A DNA stretch of 64,000 nt from Lysinibacillus sp. OF-1 (GTDB lineage Bacteria > Bacillota > Bacilli > Bacillales_A > Planococcaceae): contig NZ_CP102798.1 of the NCBI RefSeq assembly GCF_028356935.1, positions 4,646,096-4,710,095 of the forward strand, written 5' to 3'. Position numbers and translations under genes: made by a program. Shown piece after piece: positions 25,940-35,315 of this stretch. The notes below the pieces were generated by a model that was not told the origin of the DNA, did not search any database, and saw nothing but the letters and a program-made list of their open reading frames with translations. The first letter of the stretch is position 1. Each line of letters starts with the position of its first letter.

Positions 25940-26593
25940 TCATTTATTTTCATAAAATTTGATGTATGTAAAAGGAAAACCAGCATCTATAGTATGATCA
26001 TACGTAAATAAATGATCTTCTGGATTATTTACACATTTTCCAAGCGCTCTATTAATTTGTTTATCATAATGTATATTAACCCTGCCCTGACATACAGGAC
26101 AGATTCCATACTTCCTCACTCTATAAACAGTTTCATTCTCTTCATAAAGAATCGGATTATTATTTTTATAAACTATTCCATTCTTTTTTAACTCCGTAAA
26201 TTTCCATAGAGAATCAATTGCATATATAATTAAACCTACCGTTATCATTACAAAAAGTGCAATATAATTACTCTTATTATAAATATAGCCTACAATTGTA
26301 ACGACAGCCGAAACTACAGATAAAATACTTGAAATTTGCAATCTATATTTATAACCTTTTTTTCCTCCAATAATTTCCCCATCTAACTTATTTTCATACT
26401 TAACTACTTTTTCTTCTTTTTCTTGTATATTTAAATGAATTTCCTGCTTACTATTATTTCCTATCCCAATATTTACATTATTAGTACCAGCATTAATTAT
26501 ATTATTTCTTTCTTGTAAACTAGAGGATGTGCCGCAATATGGGCAATATGAAAATTCCTCAATAAAATCATTATTACATTTTAAACACTTCAT
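25940..26593 (-). CDS. Zinc-ribbon membrane protein of unknown function
   Basis: 217 aa, AGAGGT 5 nt before the ATG. Residues 3-20 form a zinc ribbon (Cys-Leu-Lys-Cys and Cys-Pro-Tyr-Cys). An Asn/Gly-rich stretch (~35-55, Ile-Gly-Ile-Gly-Asn-Asn) follows, then two adjacent transmembrane segments (~88-130). The C-terminal part has a second Cys-Pro-Val-Cys pair near 168 and a lone Cys near 190. Both ribbons should be cytoplasmic. I know no family for it. It is the only intact gene of its element, so it may be cargo with a toxin, sensor or defence role; that is only position-based inference. Confidence 0.7.
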   Translation of the reverse strand: MKCLKCNNDFIEEFSYCPYCGTSSSLQERNNIINAGTNNVNIGIGNNSKQEIHLNIQEKEEKVVKYENKLDGEIIGGKKGYKYRLQISSILSVVSAVVTIVGYIYNKSNYIALFVMITVGLIIYAIDSLWKFTELKKNGIVYKNNNPILYEENETVYRVRKYGICPVCQGRVNIHYDKQINRALGKCVNNPEDHLFTYDHTIDAGFPFTYIKFYENK

Positions 26594-27154
26594 TATACAC
26601 CTCTAAACATTTTATCTTTTCTATCTAATCTTTCCTAAATAGAATTCATTCCTAGTGGTAAATATTCTATAGGACCTTATGAATCTTACTAATGAATCCT
26701 CGGACTCAAGACCATAATAAGGGTAACGTTGCAATTCACCCCATTCATTGACCTCTTCTATTAAATATTAAAAACCTATCAAAATTATTGCTAATAGTGA
26801 ATTTAAAATTTATATCATCATCAAAATACCGATTCACTACCAGTTTGTTACTTCAATTAATACTAAATATATACTTTTTTATCTTTTATTCAAAAATCAC
26901 TCCTATTTTTTTGTAATATTATGTATTTTAATAGTATCATAACAAGAGAGAAAATACTAAAAAATACGAACGTACTTTCCGAAATGATTATTAAATTTTT
27001 AGAAAAACATTCATAACAATACAAAAGATTAATTTAGTAGATATAGAAATCAAAACACATATCAAAAATAAATGAAAAAGTCATCTCTATGTAACATAGA
27101 AAGACGACTTTTTTATGTTTATCTATATAATAATTTCAAACTTCCGCTTTACTA
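26594..27154. other. 560-base AT-rich stretch without a gene
   Basis: Very AT-rich (TTTTTATC, ATATA runs), no convincing ORF in either strand. It should hold the promoter of the zinc-ribbon gene; near rlmH it holds a terminator and the attachment site. Confidence 0.6.
27075..27114. terminator. Bidirectional terminator beyond rlmH
   Basis: AAAAAGTC and GACTTTTT flank an interrupted inner helix (TATGT/ACATA). On the - strand a T run follows, so it can stop the rlmH transcript inside the inserted element. Confidence 0.75.
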
Positions 27155-27166
27155 TCACTTGTGATA
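27135..27166. repeat. Attachment site in the rlmH 3' end (att1)
   Basis: 32 bases identical to 25812-25843. The core TT (27159-27160) is part of the last Lys codon of rlmH. The insertion keeps Tyr-His-Lys and supplies TGA as the stop. Confidence 0.9.
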
Positions 27167-27634
27167 AGGTTCACCCTTCATAATCCTAAAACTCCGATAA
27201 ACCTGCTCGACTAGTACGAGCTTCATGAGCTGGTGAGGGAGCGTCATTTTACCGAAAGATTGTTGTTCATCTGAACGTTTTAGCACGTCATCATGTAGGC
27301 CGAGGGAGCCGCCGATGACGAAGGTGATTTTGCTTTTGCCGTAGGTCATGAGGGATTCGATATCGGCTGCCATTTGTTCGGAGGTTTTCATTTTGCCGTT
27401 GATGGCTAGGGCGATGACGTAGGCATCTGGGCTTATTTTGGCTAGTATGCGTTCGCCTTCCTTTTTCTTGACGATGTCCATTTCGGCTTCACTTAGTTGT
27501 TCAGGTGCCTTTTCGTCTGGTACTTCAATCAAATCCATTTTTGCATAGCCGCCAAGTCGCTTTACGTACTCATCGATGCCCATTTTTAAGTACTTTTCTT
27601 TTAGTTTGCCGACTGATACAATCGTTATATTCAC
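27155..27634 (-). CDS. rlmH: 23S rRNA (pseudouridine1915-N3)-methyltransferase
   Basis: 159 aa, a SPOUT methyltransferase (OrfX/YydA) that methylates pseudouridine 1915 of 23S rRNA on 70S ribosomes. The SAM-binding knot Phe-Val-Ile-Gly-Gly-Ser-Leu-Gly-Leu is at ~105 and the C-terminus is Gly-Glu-Pro-Tyr-His-Lys. The start is a GTG at 27634 with AAGGTGG 7 nt upstream. Its last codons are the classic SCC attachment site and here carry an insertion whose first bases form the new TGA stop, so the protein is unchanged. Confidence 0.97.
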   Translation of the reverse strand: MNITIVSVGKLKEKYLKMGIDEYVKRLGGYAKMDLIEVPDEKAPEQLSEAEMDIVKKKEGERILAKISPDAYVIALAINGKMKTSEQMAADIESLMTYGKSKITFVIGGSLGLHDDVLKRSDEQQSFGKMTLPHQLMKLVLVEQVYRSFRIMKGEPYHK

Positions 27635-27637
27635 ACG

Positions 27638-28054
27638 TTATCCACCTTTACAATTCATTTACAAACAAATTATCCACAAAAGTTATCAACATATCCACAA
27701 GTCACTTCTATATATTGTGTAAAGTTATTTACTTGATACAATATATTCTGCTGGCTGTTCACAGTAGCTACACTTTGTGGATAACTTTTTATCGTCTTTG
27801 ATTTTATCCATAATTGGGAACACTTTTTGCTCTGCTACAAACATGTCTAAAGCGTGTTCTATATGGCTTTCACAGCTGTATTTTTCCATTTTTTTACGTC
27901 TCCTTATTTTCCGAAATTTCCACAAACTTATTCACAAATCAGTCTATGTTATCCACAACCTATTGTAACAAAGGAATGGCATGTATGGAAGAAATGCCTT
28001 CTTCTCACGTTTACTTGTACAAAAATAGTATTCACAATTTTCTAGTTATCCACA
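27638..28054. promoter_or_regulatory. DnaA-box cluster beside rlmH
   Basis: Perfect TTATCCACA boxes lie at 27670-27678, 27949-27957 and 28046-28054, and on the other strand at 27776-27784. One-mismatch boxes lie at 27638, 27683, 27691 and 27928. As I recall, B. subtilis has a DnaA-box cluster at yydA, the rlmH homologue, which titrates or regulates DnaA; this looks like its counterpart. Confidence 0.8.
27725..27889 (-). CDS. CxxH/CxxC small protein
   Basis: 54 aa from the ATG at 27889, with AAGGAG 10 nt upstream. It has Cys-x-x-His near the N-terminus (Cys-Glu-Ser-His) and Cys-Ser-Tyr-Cys near the end, matching the small family named for these two motifs that is found beside rlmH in Bacillales. 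It probably binds one zinc ion. Function unknown. It lies inside the DnaA-box cluster, one box being within its coding sequence. Confidence 0.85.
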   Translation of the reverse strand: MEKYSCESHIEHALDMFVAEQKVFPIMDKIKDDKKLSTKCSYCEQPAEYIVSSK

Positions 28055-28084
28055 ATATTTCATAAAAGCCTTTCTTCATCCTCG

Positions 28085-28120
28085 CAAAAAAAACGATGGA
28101 GAATTGTTAGATCTCCATCG
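28085..28120 (-). terminator. Terminator of htrA
   Basis: CGATGGAGA pairs with TCTCCATCG (28094-28102, 28112-28120), followed on the - strand by eight T. Confidence 0.92.
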
Positions 28121-28133
28121 CTCTTCATATTCT

Positions 28134-29441
28134 TTACAATGTATTACCGTTTGTTAATGTTAGTGATAGCTCGACTAATTTACCTTGACGGTAAACTTTT
28201 AATGTTAGTTTATCACCAATTTTTTTCTCATTATATAAATGCTTGCGTAAATCAATAGTTGTTTCGATCTTTTGACCATCCATTTCCACAATAACATCAT
28301 ATTGTTGAACACCTGCTTTTGATGCAGCTGAGTTATTCATGACATCTGTTACAACAACACCTGTTGTCACCTCTGCAGGTAATTTTAATGTTTGTTGCTG
28401 ATAGAATGATGGGACATCTGTTAGATCTGCTAGTGACACTCCCATTGTTGGACGTTTCATTTCACCATTTTTCTCTAATTCCTCGATAATTGGAATAGCT
28501 GAATTAATGGGAATAGAGAATCCTAAACCTTCCACGGAGGATTGAGCGATTTTCATGGAGTTAATCCCTACTAATTCTCCAGCTAAGTTGACAAGGGCTC
28601 CCCCACTATTTCCTGGGTTAATCGCAGCATCTGTTTGTAATACTTCTTGTTGCCAATCTTCCGTACCATCACCATTTAAGTCTACTGGTACAGAACGGTC
28701 TTTCCCAGAAACTACACCTGTTGTAACTGAGCCGTAGAAATCTAAGCCAAGGGGATTCCCAATTGCAATAACTGTTTCGCCTTGTTTTAATACATCAGAA
28801 TTACCGAATGTCGCAACTGTTTTTACATTTTTAGCGCTAATAGAAATAACAGCAAGGTCTGTCCAAACATCATGACCTACTAATTGAGCTGGTTCTTTCG
28901 TTCCGTCTGGCATTGTGACCTCTAACTGTTTTGCACCTTCAATCACATGGTTGTTTGTAACGATAAAGGCTTTATCTCCTTCAATTTTATAAACAACACC
29001 TGAACCGCTTCCTGCTTCTTTTGTCGTTGTTGATGGTGGACTCCAAAAACCTCCACTCGTTATTTCTTGAATATTCGTAATACCCACAACGGCTGCTGAA
29101 GCTTTATCTACTGCGGATGTCACATCGGTTGTTATCTCTGTCGCAACTTGGTTTATCGTTGTGTTATTTTTTCCTGTACCACTTGATGTTGTCCCAGGCA
29201 TTTGATTGACTAGTCCAGGTAACATAAGCCATACAAGTAAAGCACCTATAATCACACCGATAAGACCACTAAAGAAATAGCCTCCCTTTCCTCCGCCACC
29301 GCCTTTCTTTTTATGCCGCTTGGCTTGCATTTCTTGCTCCTCACGCTCTAATCTTTCTTGAAGAGGTGATTTCGGTACTTCATCATTTTTTAAGAAATCA
29401 CTGTTTTTATCATCATCTTGGAAATAACTCAAGTTCCTCAT
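28134..29441 (-). CDS. htrA: HtrA-type membrane serine protease
   Basis: 435 aa. A cytoplasmic Lys-rich head, one transmembrane segment (~50-75), a trypsin-like domain with His (Thr-Asn-Asn-His-Val-Ile), Asp (Thr-Asp-Leu-Ala-Val) and Ser (Gly-Asn-Ser-Gly-Gly-Ala), and a C-terminal PDZ domain (~335-430). It degrades or refolds misfolded proteins at the outer face of the membrane. It is the YycK member that ends the Wal region in Bacillales. A terminator separates it from walJ, so it should have its own promoter. Start: AAAGG lies 5 nt before the ATG. Confidence 0.94.
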   Translation of the reverse strand: MRNLSYFQDDDKNSDFLKNDEVPKSPLQERLEREEQEMQAKRHKKKGGGGGKGGYFFSGLIGVIIGALLVWLMLPGLVNQMPGTTSSGTGKNNTTINQVATEITTDVTSAVDKASAAVVGITNIQEITSGGFWSPPSTTTKEAGSGSGVVYKIEGDKAFIVTNNHVIEGAKQLEVTMPDGTKEPAQLVGHDVWTDLAVISISAKNVKTVATFGNSDVLKQGETVIAIGNPLGLDFYGSVTTGVVSGKDRSVPVDLNGDGTEDWQQEVLQTDAAINPGNSGGALVNLAGELVGINSMKIAQSSVEGLGFSIPINSAIPIIEELEKNGEMKRPTMGVSLADLTDVPSFYQQQTLKLPAEVTTGVVVTDVMNNSAASKAGVQQYDVIVEMDGQKIETTIDLRKHLYNEKKIGDKLTLKVYRQGKLVELSLTLTNGNTL

Positions 29442-29525
29442 CCTTTCCTTTAGTGCTATTTGTTAATTGTTACCCTAATCTTACAATTCAAACATTAAAA
29501 TCAGATGAAAAACAAATAAAATGGG

Positions 29526-29572
29526 CATAAAAATAGCTGCCCAAAGCATTTTTTTAAATGCCTTGAACAGCT
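29526..29572 (-). terminator. Terminator of the Wal operon
   Basis: AGCTGCCCAAAGCAT (29535-29549) and ATGCCTTGAACAGCT (29558-29572) pair with few mismatches; TATTTTTAT follows on the - strand, between walJ and htrA. Confidence 0.85.
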
Positions 29573-29598
29573 CCAAGTTTTGCCTAAATAGCTTATGA

Positions 29599-30387
29599 TT
29601 AAACCGTGACTAATTTTGTTGGTTCTTCTGCATCTGTATCAAAGAGATGAACATGCTCACCGACAAGGATGCCACAAGATTGCAAAGTTTGAGAGACACT
29701 CATGCGTGCCAACTCTTTCATATTATTATCTTTACTTAAATGCGAAAGATAAATATTGGTCGTCTTATCAAATACAACTTCACTCATTGCGATAGCTGCA
29801 TCCTCATTAGACACATGTCCTACATCACTTAATATACGACGTTTAATGGACCAAGGATAACGTCCCATTTGAAGCATGTTGACATCGTGATTACTTTCAA
29901 AAACAAAGGAATCTGCTCCACGGATAATCCCTTTCATACGATCACTGACATAGCCGGTATCTGTAATAATGACCAGCTTGCGATCATTCTCATGGAAAGT
30001 GTAGAACATTGGATCTGCTGCATCATGTGAAACGGCAAAGGACTCAACAGCTAAAGAACCAAAATACTTCACTGTATCCATTTCAAATTCAAAACGCTGT
30101 TCTACAGGAATATCACCAACTAGCCCATCCATTGCCTGCCATGTTTTGGCGTTTGCATAAATTGGTACACTATATTTTCGTGCCAGTACACCAATTCCCT
30201 TAATATGATCACTATGCTCATGTGTAACAAAAATACCACTAAGCTGCTTCATATTACGGTCGATTTTTGTAAAGAGCTGCTCCATCTTTTTCCCACTAAG
30301 TCCCGCATCGACAATAAAAGCATGGTCGTCATTCTCTACATAAATCGAATTTCCTGTACTGCCACTTGCTAAAACACTAAATCGCAT
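29599..30387 (-). CDS. walJ: WalJ/YycJ MBL-fold hydrolase
   Basis: 262 aa. The metallo-beta-lactamase motif Thr-His-Glu-His-Ser-Asp-His is at ~56-62, Ala-Gly-Leu-Ser-Gly-Lys earlier and Ser-His-Asp-Ala-Ala-Asp later. The family is conserved behind WalRK and is linked to cell-division and DNA-damage control; its substrate is probably nucleic acid. The start ATG overlaps the yycI stop (TAATG), so it is coupled to the Wal operon. Confidence 0.93.
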   Translation of the reverse strand: MRFSVLASGSTGNSIYVENDDHAFIVDAGLSGKKMEQLFTKIDRNMKQLSGIFVTHEHSDHIKGIGVLARKYSVPIYANAKTWQAMDGLVGDIPVEQRFEFEMDTVKYFGSLAVESFAVSHDAADPMFYTFHENDRKLVIITDTGYVSDRMKGIIRGADSFVFESNHDVNMLQMGRYPWSIKRRILSDVGHVSNEDAAIAMSEVVFDKTTNIYLSHLSKDNNMKELARMSVSQTLQSCGILVGEHVHLFDTDAEEPTKLVTV

Positions 30388-31208
30388 TATTCAACTCCCC
30401 AGTCTTCTTCTCCGCTCTCCTGCTTGTCCTCCTGAATTTCAATGACTTTACCTTCTACTGCATTGACAAAGTACTCCTCTTTTCCTCCATCAGGTAATTT
30501 CACTTGAACCTCCCACGTTGGCACCAGTACCTGTGTACGCGTTAATTTAACAAGCGTGGAGTAACCTAACTTCATTTGTGTAATGCGCGAGTCTGGTTTG
30601 AGCGGTCCTTTTGCATACAATGTTTGAATAATTTGAAGTGGTGGAATAACCGTTTCCTGCTGCTCCATTTCTTCAATATTATCAATCATTGTTTGTTCAT
30701 ACATTATTACTTCGTCATTTGTATTCCATTTTATTTTTAATGAACCATTATAATAGAACATTCGATTATTCGTCTTTTGGAAAAAAACAGCGACACGTTC
30801 TTCTCGATCTATTTTCCATAAAGCATACGATGCTCCTTCATTGACATTGGCTAGAACAAAATCTGTAAAGCTTGCATCATCATTCATATTACGTAATTTA
30901 ACAGGCTTCATGAAAATAGCACGAGCCTTTGTATTATCATCCGTAGGGGTGACCTGTTGATTAGTATCTTTAAATTCAGCCTTTGTGAATTTATGTACTT
31001 GGGCTGTAATATAAGAGGCCGATTCAATATTATTTGGTAATGAGCCATACGTAATATTATCATCTTTTAAACGAGCTTCGATCGTTTTTTCACCAGGTAC
31101 TTCAATATCTTTTGCTTCATTATAGCGATTTACATAAAGTGTATATAAGAAGATGTTGAGAATTAAAAAAACGAATATAAAAATAGATTTTGTTCTATTC
31201 CAATCCAT
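30387..31208 (-). CDS. yycI: WalK regulator YycI
   Basis: 273 aa from the ATG at 31208, with AGGAGG 8 nt upstream. One N-terminal transmembrane segment (~5-25) precedes an extracellular domain of YycI type, ending in an acidic Glu-rich tail. With YycH it forms a membrane complex that tunes WalK activity. It overlaps the yycH end by 14 bases. Identification rests on position and on the Met-Asp-Trp-x-x-Thr-Lys-Ser-Ile-Phe-Ile-Phe start. Confidence 0.93.
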   Translation of the reverse strand: MDWNRTKSIFIFVFLILNIFLYTLYVNRYNEAKDIEVPGEKTIEARLKDDNITYGSLPNNIESASYITAQVHKFTKAEFKDTNQQVTPTDDNTKARAIFMKPVKLRNMNDDASFTDFVLANVNEGASYALWKIDREERVAVFFQKTNNRMFYYNGSLKIKWNTNDEVIMYEQTMIDNIEEMEQQETVIPPLQIIQTLYAKGPLKPDSRITQMKLGYSTLVKLTRTQVLVPTWEVQVKLPDGGKEEYFVNAVEGKVIEIQEDKQESGEEDWGVE

Positions 31209-32520
31209 TTTTAACACCTCCTAAAACTTCAGGCGTCAGTTTAATCCATGTACCATTACGAATAACAAACCAACAAGGTTCAAATGTAAAGATATTCAGT
31301 TCTTGATTTTGCGTTAAATAATAGCCCAATACAAGTTCCTCAATGTCTGATAAGGCAATGTTATTAGCATTTTTTAATCTCTCAGCAATCTCTGTACCAG
31401 AAGGTAGTTCTTTAATTTCCTTCTCTGCTTCAATATCCATATCTAATGAAAAGTATGGACGCTTATAATGGAAAATCCGGCTATCTCCCCAAATTGTCGT
31501 CATTCGAGTAATGACATGATTGCTATAGACAGGTAAACCTTGTAAGTATAATTGATAATCCATTTGATTTTTATTGATGCTCGTTGAAGCATAACGAAAA
31601 TCTGCTGTAAATCCTCCATGTTCATTGATAAATTCAAAGCTATCTTTAAGAAGCTTCGATGGCTCAATCCGTATACTGCTTTCTGCCGCAGGATAAACAT
31701 AGTTTAATGATTTGAGATTTGTATCTAATGTCATTAAGGACATACCATCTGTATATTTTTCAGAGGATGCACTTTCAACATTGCGCTGGACAATATTTGG
31801 TTCTGGAAATAACACATTTTTAAATAATTCTGGTGTGATCTCTTCAATATAGTACGTAAATTTTACAGATTCCATTTTATTACTAGCTACATAAAGAGAT
31901 GTCTGGCCTTCGCGCTCAACTTCTTTAAAAGCTTCATATTTTTTCGCAGGCTCTATGACTTCTTTGATAAACTGATTTACGTTTGGCACACTGACATGTG
32001 AACGGAATAATGATTGGTTATTGCTGCTAATATAATAAAGCATTAGATCCTTGCTATTATAATTACTCCAATCGATAATCATACGATTGAATGTTGTTTC
32101 GGGTAATTCCTTGTCCGTAAACTGAAAGATCGTGTTAAAGGCTGAAAACGGAATTTCACCAGTAAAGAAGATGGTCATCCGATTATCTGCACTAATAATT
32201 TGATTCACATAGTTTGGAGATAGATTATTGTTAACAGGTACTAGGTCAAGAATATTCCAGCCTTTAAAAGCCTTCATCATATCCTTCATTGCAGCATTAG
32301 ATACTGTACCTGTAAATTCTTCATCGGAACGGAAAATAGCCTTGTACGGACGAATAATATCCTCCATATCCTTTTGTGGCTTAATGAGAATTTCCTCTCC
32401 TGTTGTTTTTTCAATAAATTTATAATCAGGTGTGTAGGTCCAAATCAAAAAAGTTAAGACCACACTTAGCATGACAAATAGAAATAATACAACAGATTTA
32501 ACTGGCTCTATATATTTCAT
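31195..32520 (-). CDS. yycH: WalK regulator YycH
   Basis: 441 aa from the ATG at 32520, which overlaps the walK stop (ATGA); GGTGAG lies upstream. It has a short cytoplasmic head, one transmembrane segment (~9-28) and a long extracellular region typical of YycH. It binds YycI and WalK and restrains or adjusts the kinase. Order walR-walK-yycH-yycI-walJ is the standard Bacillales arrangement. Confidence 0.93.
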   Translation of the reverse strand: MKYIEPVKSVVLFLFVMLSVVLTFLIWTYTPDYKFIEKTTGEEILIKPQKDMEDIIRPYKAIFRSDEEFTGTVSNAAMKDMMKAFKGWNILDLVPVNNNLSPNYVNQIISADNRMTIFFTGEIPFSAFNTIFQFTDKELPETTFNRMIIDWSNYNSKDLMLYYISSNNQSLFRSHVSVPNVNQFIKEVIEPAKKYEAFKEVEREGQTSLYVASNKMESVKFTYYIEEITPELFKNVLFPEPNIVQRNVESASSEKYTDGMSLMTLDTNLKSLNYVYPAAESSIRIEPSKLLKDSFEFINEHGGFTADFRYASTSINKNQMDYQLYLQGLPVYSNHVITRMTTIWGDSRIFHYKRPYFSLDMDIEAEKEIKELPSGTEIAERLKNANNIALSDIEELVLGYYLTQNQELNIFTFEPCWFVIRNGTWIKLTPEVLGGVKNGLE

Positions 32521-34382
32521 TCCCACTCACCTGCCTCACCAAATTCATCTGCATCATATGGTAATGTGAAGAAAATCGTTGTACCGTGTCCTTCCTCACT
32601 TTCAGCCCAAATCTTCCCACCATGAGCTTCAATCATTTCCCGCGCAATAGCTAATCCTAAGCCTGTTCCTCCCATAGAACGAGCACGTGCACGATCCACA
32701 CGATAGAAACGATCGAAAATACGCCCTACATTTTCTTTAGGAATACCCATGCCATCATCAGAAATCATGACCTTCAGCATGTCTTCTTGTCCAGTAAAGC
32801 CAAAGCGAATATTACCGCCATCTGGTGAATACTTAATGGCATTCGAAATGATATTATCGATGACTTGTGTCACCTTATCCGTATCAATTTCTACATAGAA
32901 TGATGTTTCAGGGAATAATCGTTCAAACTGGACTTTATCCGATTTAGACATTTCAAATCGGTCGATAATACGGTTAAAGAATGAATTGAATAACACAATA
33001 TCTTTATTCAACTCATAATCCGAACTATCCATTCTTGATAATTGTAATAAATCATTCACTAGACGAATCATTCGCTCTGTTTCAGTTTGTGTCACATTTA
33101 AAAATGTCGGAGCAATATTTTCATCTTTCCATGCCCCATCTGCTAGTGCCTCTAAATAACTATTCATCGTTGTTAACGGCGTTCTTAACTCATGTGATAC
33201 ATTCGATACAAATTCTCGACGATCCATTTCAATCTTTTCCTGCTCTGTTATATCGTGCAGTACAGTAATTAAACCGTTAATAAAACCAGTCTCTTTTTGA
33301 ATAACAGAGAAATTAGCACGAAGTATATAGGGTGCATCGGCTGTACTAAAGTTTAAATTGATCGCATCATTCATATGAATTAAGTCTTCAAAGCCATATT
33401 CCTGATCAATTCCCAATACAGAGGCGATAGGACGTCCTAATGTAATATCTCTTGAAATATGCAGTAATTCTAGTGCAGGGTCATTAATCAGAATTATACG
33501 TCCTTTGCGATCGGTCGCGATAACGCCATCTGTCATATTAGTCAGAACCGAATCTAGCTTTCGACGTTCGGCTTCTGTTGTCGATTGTGCTTCTTGTAAA
33601 CGGTTGGTTAAATGATTAAAGGTAATGGCTAGCTGTCCTATTTCATCCGTACCGTATACTCGTACTTTCCGAGAATAGTTCCCCTTTGCCATCGCCTGAG
33701 CCTGCTTTCGCATATCAGCAATTGGCTGTGTAATCGTTCGTGCAACAAGAATACCTAAGAAGATGGTAATAACTAAGGACATAGCCGTACCACCAAGGAA
33801 AATTCGGTTAATGTCATTCATTTGTTCAAAAACGGATTCAATATTAGCTTCAATATAGAGAACACCGATAATTTCATCGTCTGGTCCTGCACCAGCTCTA
33901 ATCGGATTCGCTAATACCCACACTCGATTTCTCGTTTTATTGTCTAGTTTAATGATGTCAAAGAGTGTTTCAGCAGATATGGCTCGACGCACTAGATCCG
34001 TATTAGAACGTTGTCCGATTAAATTTTGATTTTCAAGCTCCGATGTGGCAAGAATTCTTTGTCTATCATCAATAACACGAATTTCTAAAATATCTCCATT
34101 CGAAACATCCTTTAAACCAGTAGAAAACTCCATCACAATGGATTTTAGACTTTCTTCTAATTTAGGCATGCTTTCATCGCGTTCCTTTAATATTTCTTCA
34201 CGAATACTATATTGCATCAAGTCGACACGCTGAAAAATGGAATCTTGGAAGTTGCTCTTCAAATTTCGTTCTAATTCACGAGCGAAATAGATACCGATAA
34301 TTTGTAAGGCAAGCAATATTAATAAAATATAAATCAGCACTAGTTTGACATGAATGGATTTAAAGAAGCTCACTTTCTGCAT
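32517..34382 (-). CDS. walK: Sensor histidine kinase WalK
   Basis: 621 aa. Transmembrane segments lie at ~12-30 and ~180-205 around an extracellular Cache-like domain, followed by HAMP (~206-258), PAS (~265-370), HisKA with Phe-Val-Ser-Asn-Val-Ser-His-Glu-Leu-Arg-Thr-Pro, and HATPase with Asn-Ala-Ile-Lys-Tyr-Ser, Asp-Asp-Gly-Met-Gly-Ile and Gly-Gly-Thr-Gly-Leu-Gly-Leu. It senses the state of the wall and phosphorylates WalR to match autolysin levels to growth; it is essential in related species. AGGAG lies 8 nt before the ATG, overlapping the walR stop region. Confidence 0.97.
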   Translation of the reverse strand: MQKVSFFKSIHVKLVLIYILLILLALQIIGIYFARELERNLKSNFQDSIFQRVDLMQYSIREEILKERDESMPKLEESLKSIVMEFSTGLKDVSNGDILEIRVIDDRQRILATSELENQNLIGQRSNTDLVRRAISAETLFDIIKLDNKTRNRVWVLANPIRAGAGPDDEIIGVLYIEANIESVFEQMNDINRIFLGGTAMSLVITIFLGILVARTITQPIADMRKQAQAMAKGNYSRKVRVYGTDEIGQLAITFNHLTNRLQEAQSTTEAERRKLDSVLTNMTDGVIATDRKGRIILINDPALELLHISRDITLGRPIASVLGIDQEYGFEDLIHMNDAINLNFSTADAPYILRANFSVIQKETGFINGLITVLHDITEQEKIEMDRREFVSNVSHELRTPLTTMNSYLEALADGAWKDENIAPTFLNVTQTETERMIRLVNDLLQLSRMDSSDYELNKDIVLFNSFFNRIIDRFEMSKSDKVQFERLFPETSFYVEIDTDKVTQVIDNIISNAIKYSPDGGNIRFGFTGQEDMLKVMISDDGMGIPKENVGRIFDRFYRVDRARARSMGGTGLGLAIAREMIEAHGGKIWAESEEGHGTTIFFTLPYDADEFGEAGEWE

Positions 34383-34387
34383 TCCTA

Positions 34388-35101
34388 TTACTCCTGTTCA
34401 GGATTTCGTAAATAATAACCTACACCACGTCGTGTGACGATCCAAGCGGGATGACTAGGATTATCCTCAATTTTTTCCCGTAAACGACGAATTGTTACGT
34501 CAACTGTTCGTACATCACCAAAGTAATCATAGCCCCATACTGTTTGTAGTAAGTGCTCTCGTGTCATGACCTGACCAATATGTTTTCCTAAATAATGAAG
34601 TAATTCAAATTCACGATGTGTCAGTTCAATTGCTTCATCACGCTTCATTACTAAATAAGCATCTGGTTGGATAACAAGAGATCCCACAACAATCTCATTA
34701 GACTCTTCCTCAGCCTCTTCTGCTGCAGGAGCAACAACTTGTAGACGGCGCATATTAGCCTTCACACGTGCAATCAGCTCTCGTGTACTAAATGGCTTTG
34801 TGACATAATCATCTGCGCCCATCTCTAATCCTAATACTTTATCAATCTCAGAGCCCTTAGCAGTTAGCATAATAATAGGGAAATCGTATTTTTTACGTAC
34901 TTCTCTACACACTTCCATTCCATCGCGCTTTGGTAGCATGATATCTAAAAGCATTAAATCTGGTTGCTCTTCCTCTACTTTTTTTAATGCCTCATCACCA
35001 TCATAAGCACAAATAACTTTATAGCCTTCTTTTATCAAATTAAATTGCAAAATATCTGCGATTGGTTTTTCATCGTCAACAACTAAAATGGTTTTGTTCA
35101 T
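34388..35101 (-). CDS. walR: Response regulator WalR
   Basis: 237 aa, OmpR family. The receiver domain has Asp-Asp-Glu at ~9-11, phosphoacceptor Asp in Met-Leu-Leu-Asp-Ile-Met-Leu-Pro, and Lys in Val-Thr-Lys-Pro-Phe. The winged-helix domain ends with Val-Asp-Val-Thr-Ile-Arg-Arg-Leu-Arg and Thr-Arg-Arg-Gly-Val-Gly-Tyr-Tyr-Leu. An acidic linker (Ala-Glu-Glu) joins the two. It activates autolysin genes and related wall genes. First gene of the operon; its promoter lies in the 200 bases upstream. Confidence 0.97.
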   Translation of the reverse strand: MNKTILVVDDEKPIADILQFNLIKEGYKVICAYDGDEALKKVEEEQPDLMLLDIMLPKRDGMEVCREVRKKYDFPIIMLTAKGSEIDKVLGLEMGADDYVTKPFSTRELIARVKANMRRLQVVAPAAEEAEEESNEIVVGSLVIQPDAYLVMKRDEAIELTHREFELLHYLGKHIGQVMTREHLLQTVWGYDYFGDVRTVDVTIRRLREKIEDNPSHPAWIVTRRGVGYYLRNPEQE

Positions 35102-35252
35102 TCATTCTCTCCCTTTCGCTTTTTATCTATTCTTAAACAATGTGTATTTGTAAATTCACTACTCTTAACTCTATCATGCTTTCGAGTTCTATGCATTAAT
35201 CGATATTCAATCCATCTTATACTGTGACAGAAAATGATATATTCCAACAATT

Positions 35253-35266
35253 ATTTCTCGGGAAAT
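35253..35266. promoter_or_regulatory. Noc-binding-site-like palindrome
   Basis: ATTTCTCGGGAAAT differs at one base from the Noc site of B. subtilis (ATTTCCCGGGAAAT). It lies between walR and the M23 peptidase terminator, about 20 kb from noc, where origin-proximal Noc sites are expected. Confidence 0.6.
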
Positions 35267-35271
35267 AATTG

Positions 35272-35300
35272 AAAAAAGACAGCCCACCATTTGGACTGCC
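35272..35300 (-). terminator. Terminator of the M23 peptidase gene
   Basis: GACAGCCC (35278-35285) pairs with GGACTGCC (35293-35300), including G-T pairs; six T follow on the - strand. Confidence 0.75.
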
Positions 35301-35315
35301 TTCTATTCCACATGT

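Larger units (their letters stand above)
25837..27159. mobile_element. Second, minimal SCC-like element, 1.3 kb
   Basis: It lies between att2 and att1, next to rlmH, with the same terminal bases as the larger element at both ends. It carries one gene (zinc-ribbon membrane protein) and no recombinase, so it could only move with a recombinase supplied by the neighbouring element. Confidence 0.72.
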
